Assembly: GCA_028290765.1 (NCBI GenBank)
Contig: JAQGJF010000180.1
Location: forward strand, 1 to 5,895
DNA: 5,895 bases
Direction of reading: 5' to 3'
Source: Tardiphaga sp.
GTDB taxonomy: Bacteria > Pseudomonadota > Alphaproteobacteria > Rhizobiales > Xanthobacteraceae
Shown in pieces: positions 5,375-5,895 of the stretch; position 1 is the stretch's first letter, and the number at the start of each line of letters is the position of its first letter. The position numbers were made by a program, and so were the translations under genes. The notes under the pieces were generated by a model that saw only the letters and a list, made by a program, of their open reading frames with translations, made no database searches and was not told the origin of the DNA.

Positions 5375-5895
5375 TCAAACGCCCTCCGCAACTGCGGCAC
5401 GACGCAGCGGAGGCGCGGTCCGCGCCGCCGCCGGCTCTGCCGCATGCGCCGGCCGGCCCGCCTGCTTTCGAACGCGCGCAAATATCTCCTCGCACGGACC
5501 GAACGCGATCGCCCTGCCCTCGTAGAGCACCATTGCCATATTCAGTACGGCAAGCGCGCTGGGTCGGTGCGATATGACGATGACGATGCTCCCGTTGCCG
5601 CGCAGGGTCTCAATGGCACGGCCCAGGGAATTCTCGCCGTCCGCGTCGAGATTCGCGTTCGGCTCATCGAGTACAATCAGAAATGGGTCGCCGAAGACAG
5701 CTCGCGCAAGGCCAATCCGCTGGCGCTGGCCCGCGGAAAGCGACATGCCGCCCTGGCCGATGCGCGTCGCGTACCCGTGCGGCAGACGCAGGATGATGTC
5801 GTGCACGCCGGCAATCTGCGCGGCCTTCATTATCGCGTCCGATGTCGCCTGCTCGTCGAACCGACCGATATTTTCCGCTACCGTACCGTCGAGCA
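5375..5895 (-). CDS. Type I secretion ABC transporter (PrtD-like permease/ATPase), partial (N-terminus beyond right edge)
   Basis: The visible 172 residues are the C-terminal part of the ATPase domain of an inner-membrane exporter that uses ATP to drive protein secretion. Motifs in order: 'LDGTVAENIGRF' (Q-loop-following region), signature 'LSAGQRQRIGLARA' (in place of the common LSGGQ), Walker B 'LIVLDEP', D-loop 'NLDADGE' and H-loop 'SHRP'. The 'LPHGYATRIGQGG' and 'EPNANLD' wording fits the PrtD subfamily rather than HlyB. Walker A and the membrane domain lie outside the window. The protein ends with an Ala/Arg/Pro-rich tail of about 30 residues after the ATPase core. The stop is two bases before the start of the membrane fusion protein gene, so the two form an operon. 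The substrate is not in view; PrtD-type systems export RTX-like or other C-terminal-signal proteins. Confidence 0.93.
   Translation of the reverse strand, partial: LDGTVAENIGRFDEQATSDAIMKAAQIAGVHDIILRLPHGYATRIGQGGMSLSAGQRQRIGLARAVFGDPFLIVLDEPNANLDADGENSLGRAIETLRGNGSIVIVISHRPSALAVLNMAMVLYEGRAIAFGPCEEIFARVRKQAGRPAHAAEPAAARTAPPLRRAAVAEGV

Noticed and set aside
5373..5495. Longer start (5495) for the membrane fusion protein
   Set aside because: It would overlap the conserved-frame end of the ABC gene by about 120 bases, while the ATG at 5372 has a ribosome binding site and the two-base spacing typical of coupled genes.

Overview
The window looks like chromosomal DNA of a GC-rich alphaproteobacterium, most likely Hyphomicrobiales close to Bradyrhizobium or its relatives. 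This is inferred from protein style: a class III cyclase of the rhizobial type joined to a formylglycine-generating-enzyme (FGE)-like domain, a short secreted Cys/His/Asn protein, a small 'HFLENAENC' protein, a DUF4399 protein, and a PrtD/PrtE-like type I secretion pair. No rRNA, tRNA, CRISPR array, insertion sequence or phage gene was seen.

Layout from left to right. A DUF4399 periplasmic protein (minus strand) is cut by the left edge. It lies 23 bases downstream of a 543-residue membrane protein (minus, 337-1968) that joins a cytoplasmic adenylate cyclase domain, one membrane helix, a Pro/Ala-rich linker and a periplasmic FGE-like domain lacking the catalytic cysteines; the two probably form one operon. 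A gene-poor stretch of about 730 bases (1969-2700) follows, with several inverted repeats and no convincing gene. At its right end is a very good match to the alphaproteobacterial general-stress promoter (GGAAC-N16-CGTT, 2635-2659), overlapping one arm of a perfect 10-bp inverted repeat. This promoter faces a 118-residue secreted protein with a possible papain-like Cys/His/Asn set (2701-3057, plus).

That gene converges on a 67-residue hypothetical protein (minus, 3104-3307), with a hairpin between them. The right half (minus, 3468-5895) holds a type I secretion pair: the C-terminal part of an ABC transporter (cut by the right edge) and, two bases after its stop, a membrane fusion protein with an unusually long cytoplasmic N-terminal extension. 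Their secreted substrate and any outer-membrane partner are not in the window.

Functionally the window is a set of envelope-related units: export across both membranes, a transmembrane cAMP-signalling protein with a periplasmic sensor-like domain, and a stress-controlled secreted protein. No wholly new system is evident. The most interesting points are the stress promoter with its overlapping inverted repeat, the cyclase/FGE-like fusion, and the extended membrane fusion protein.
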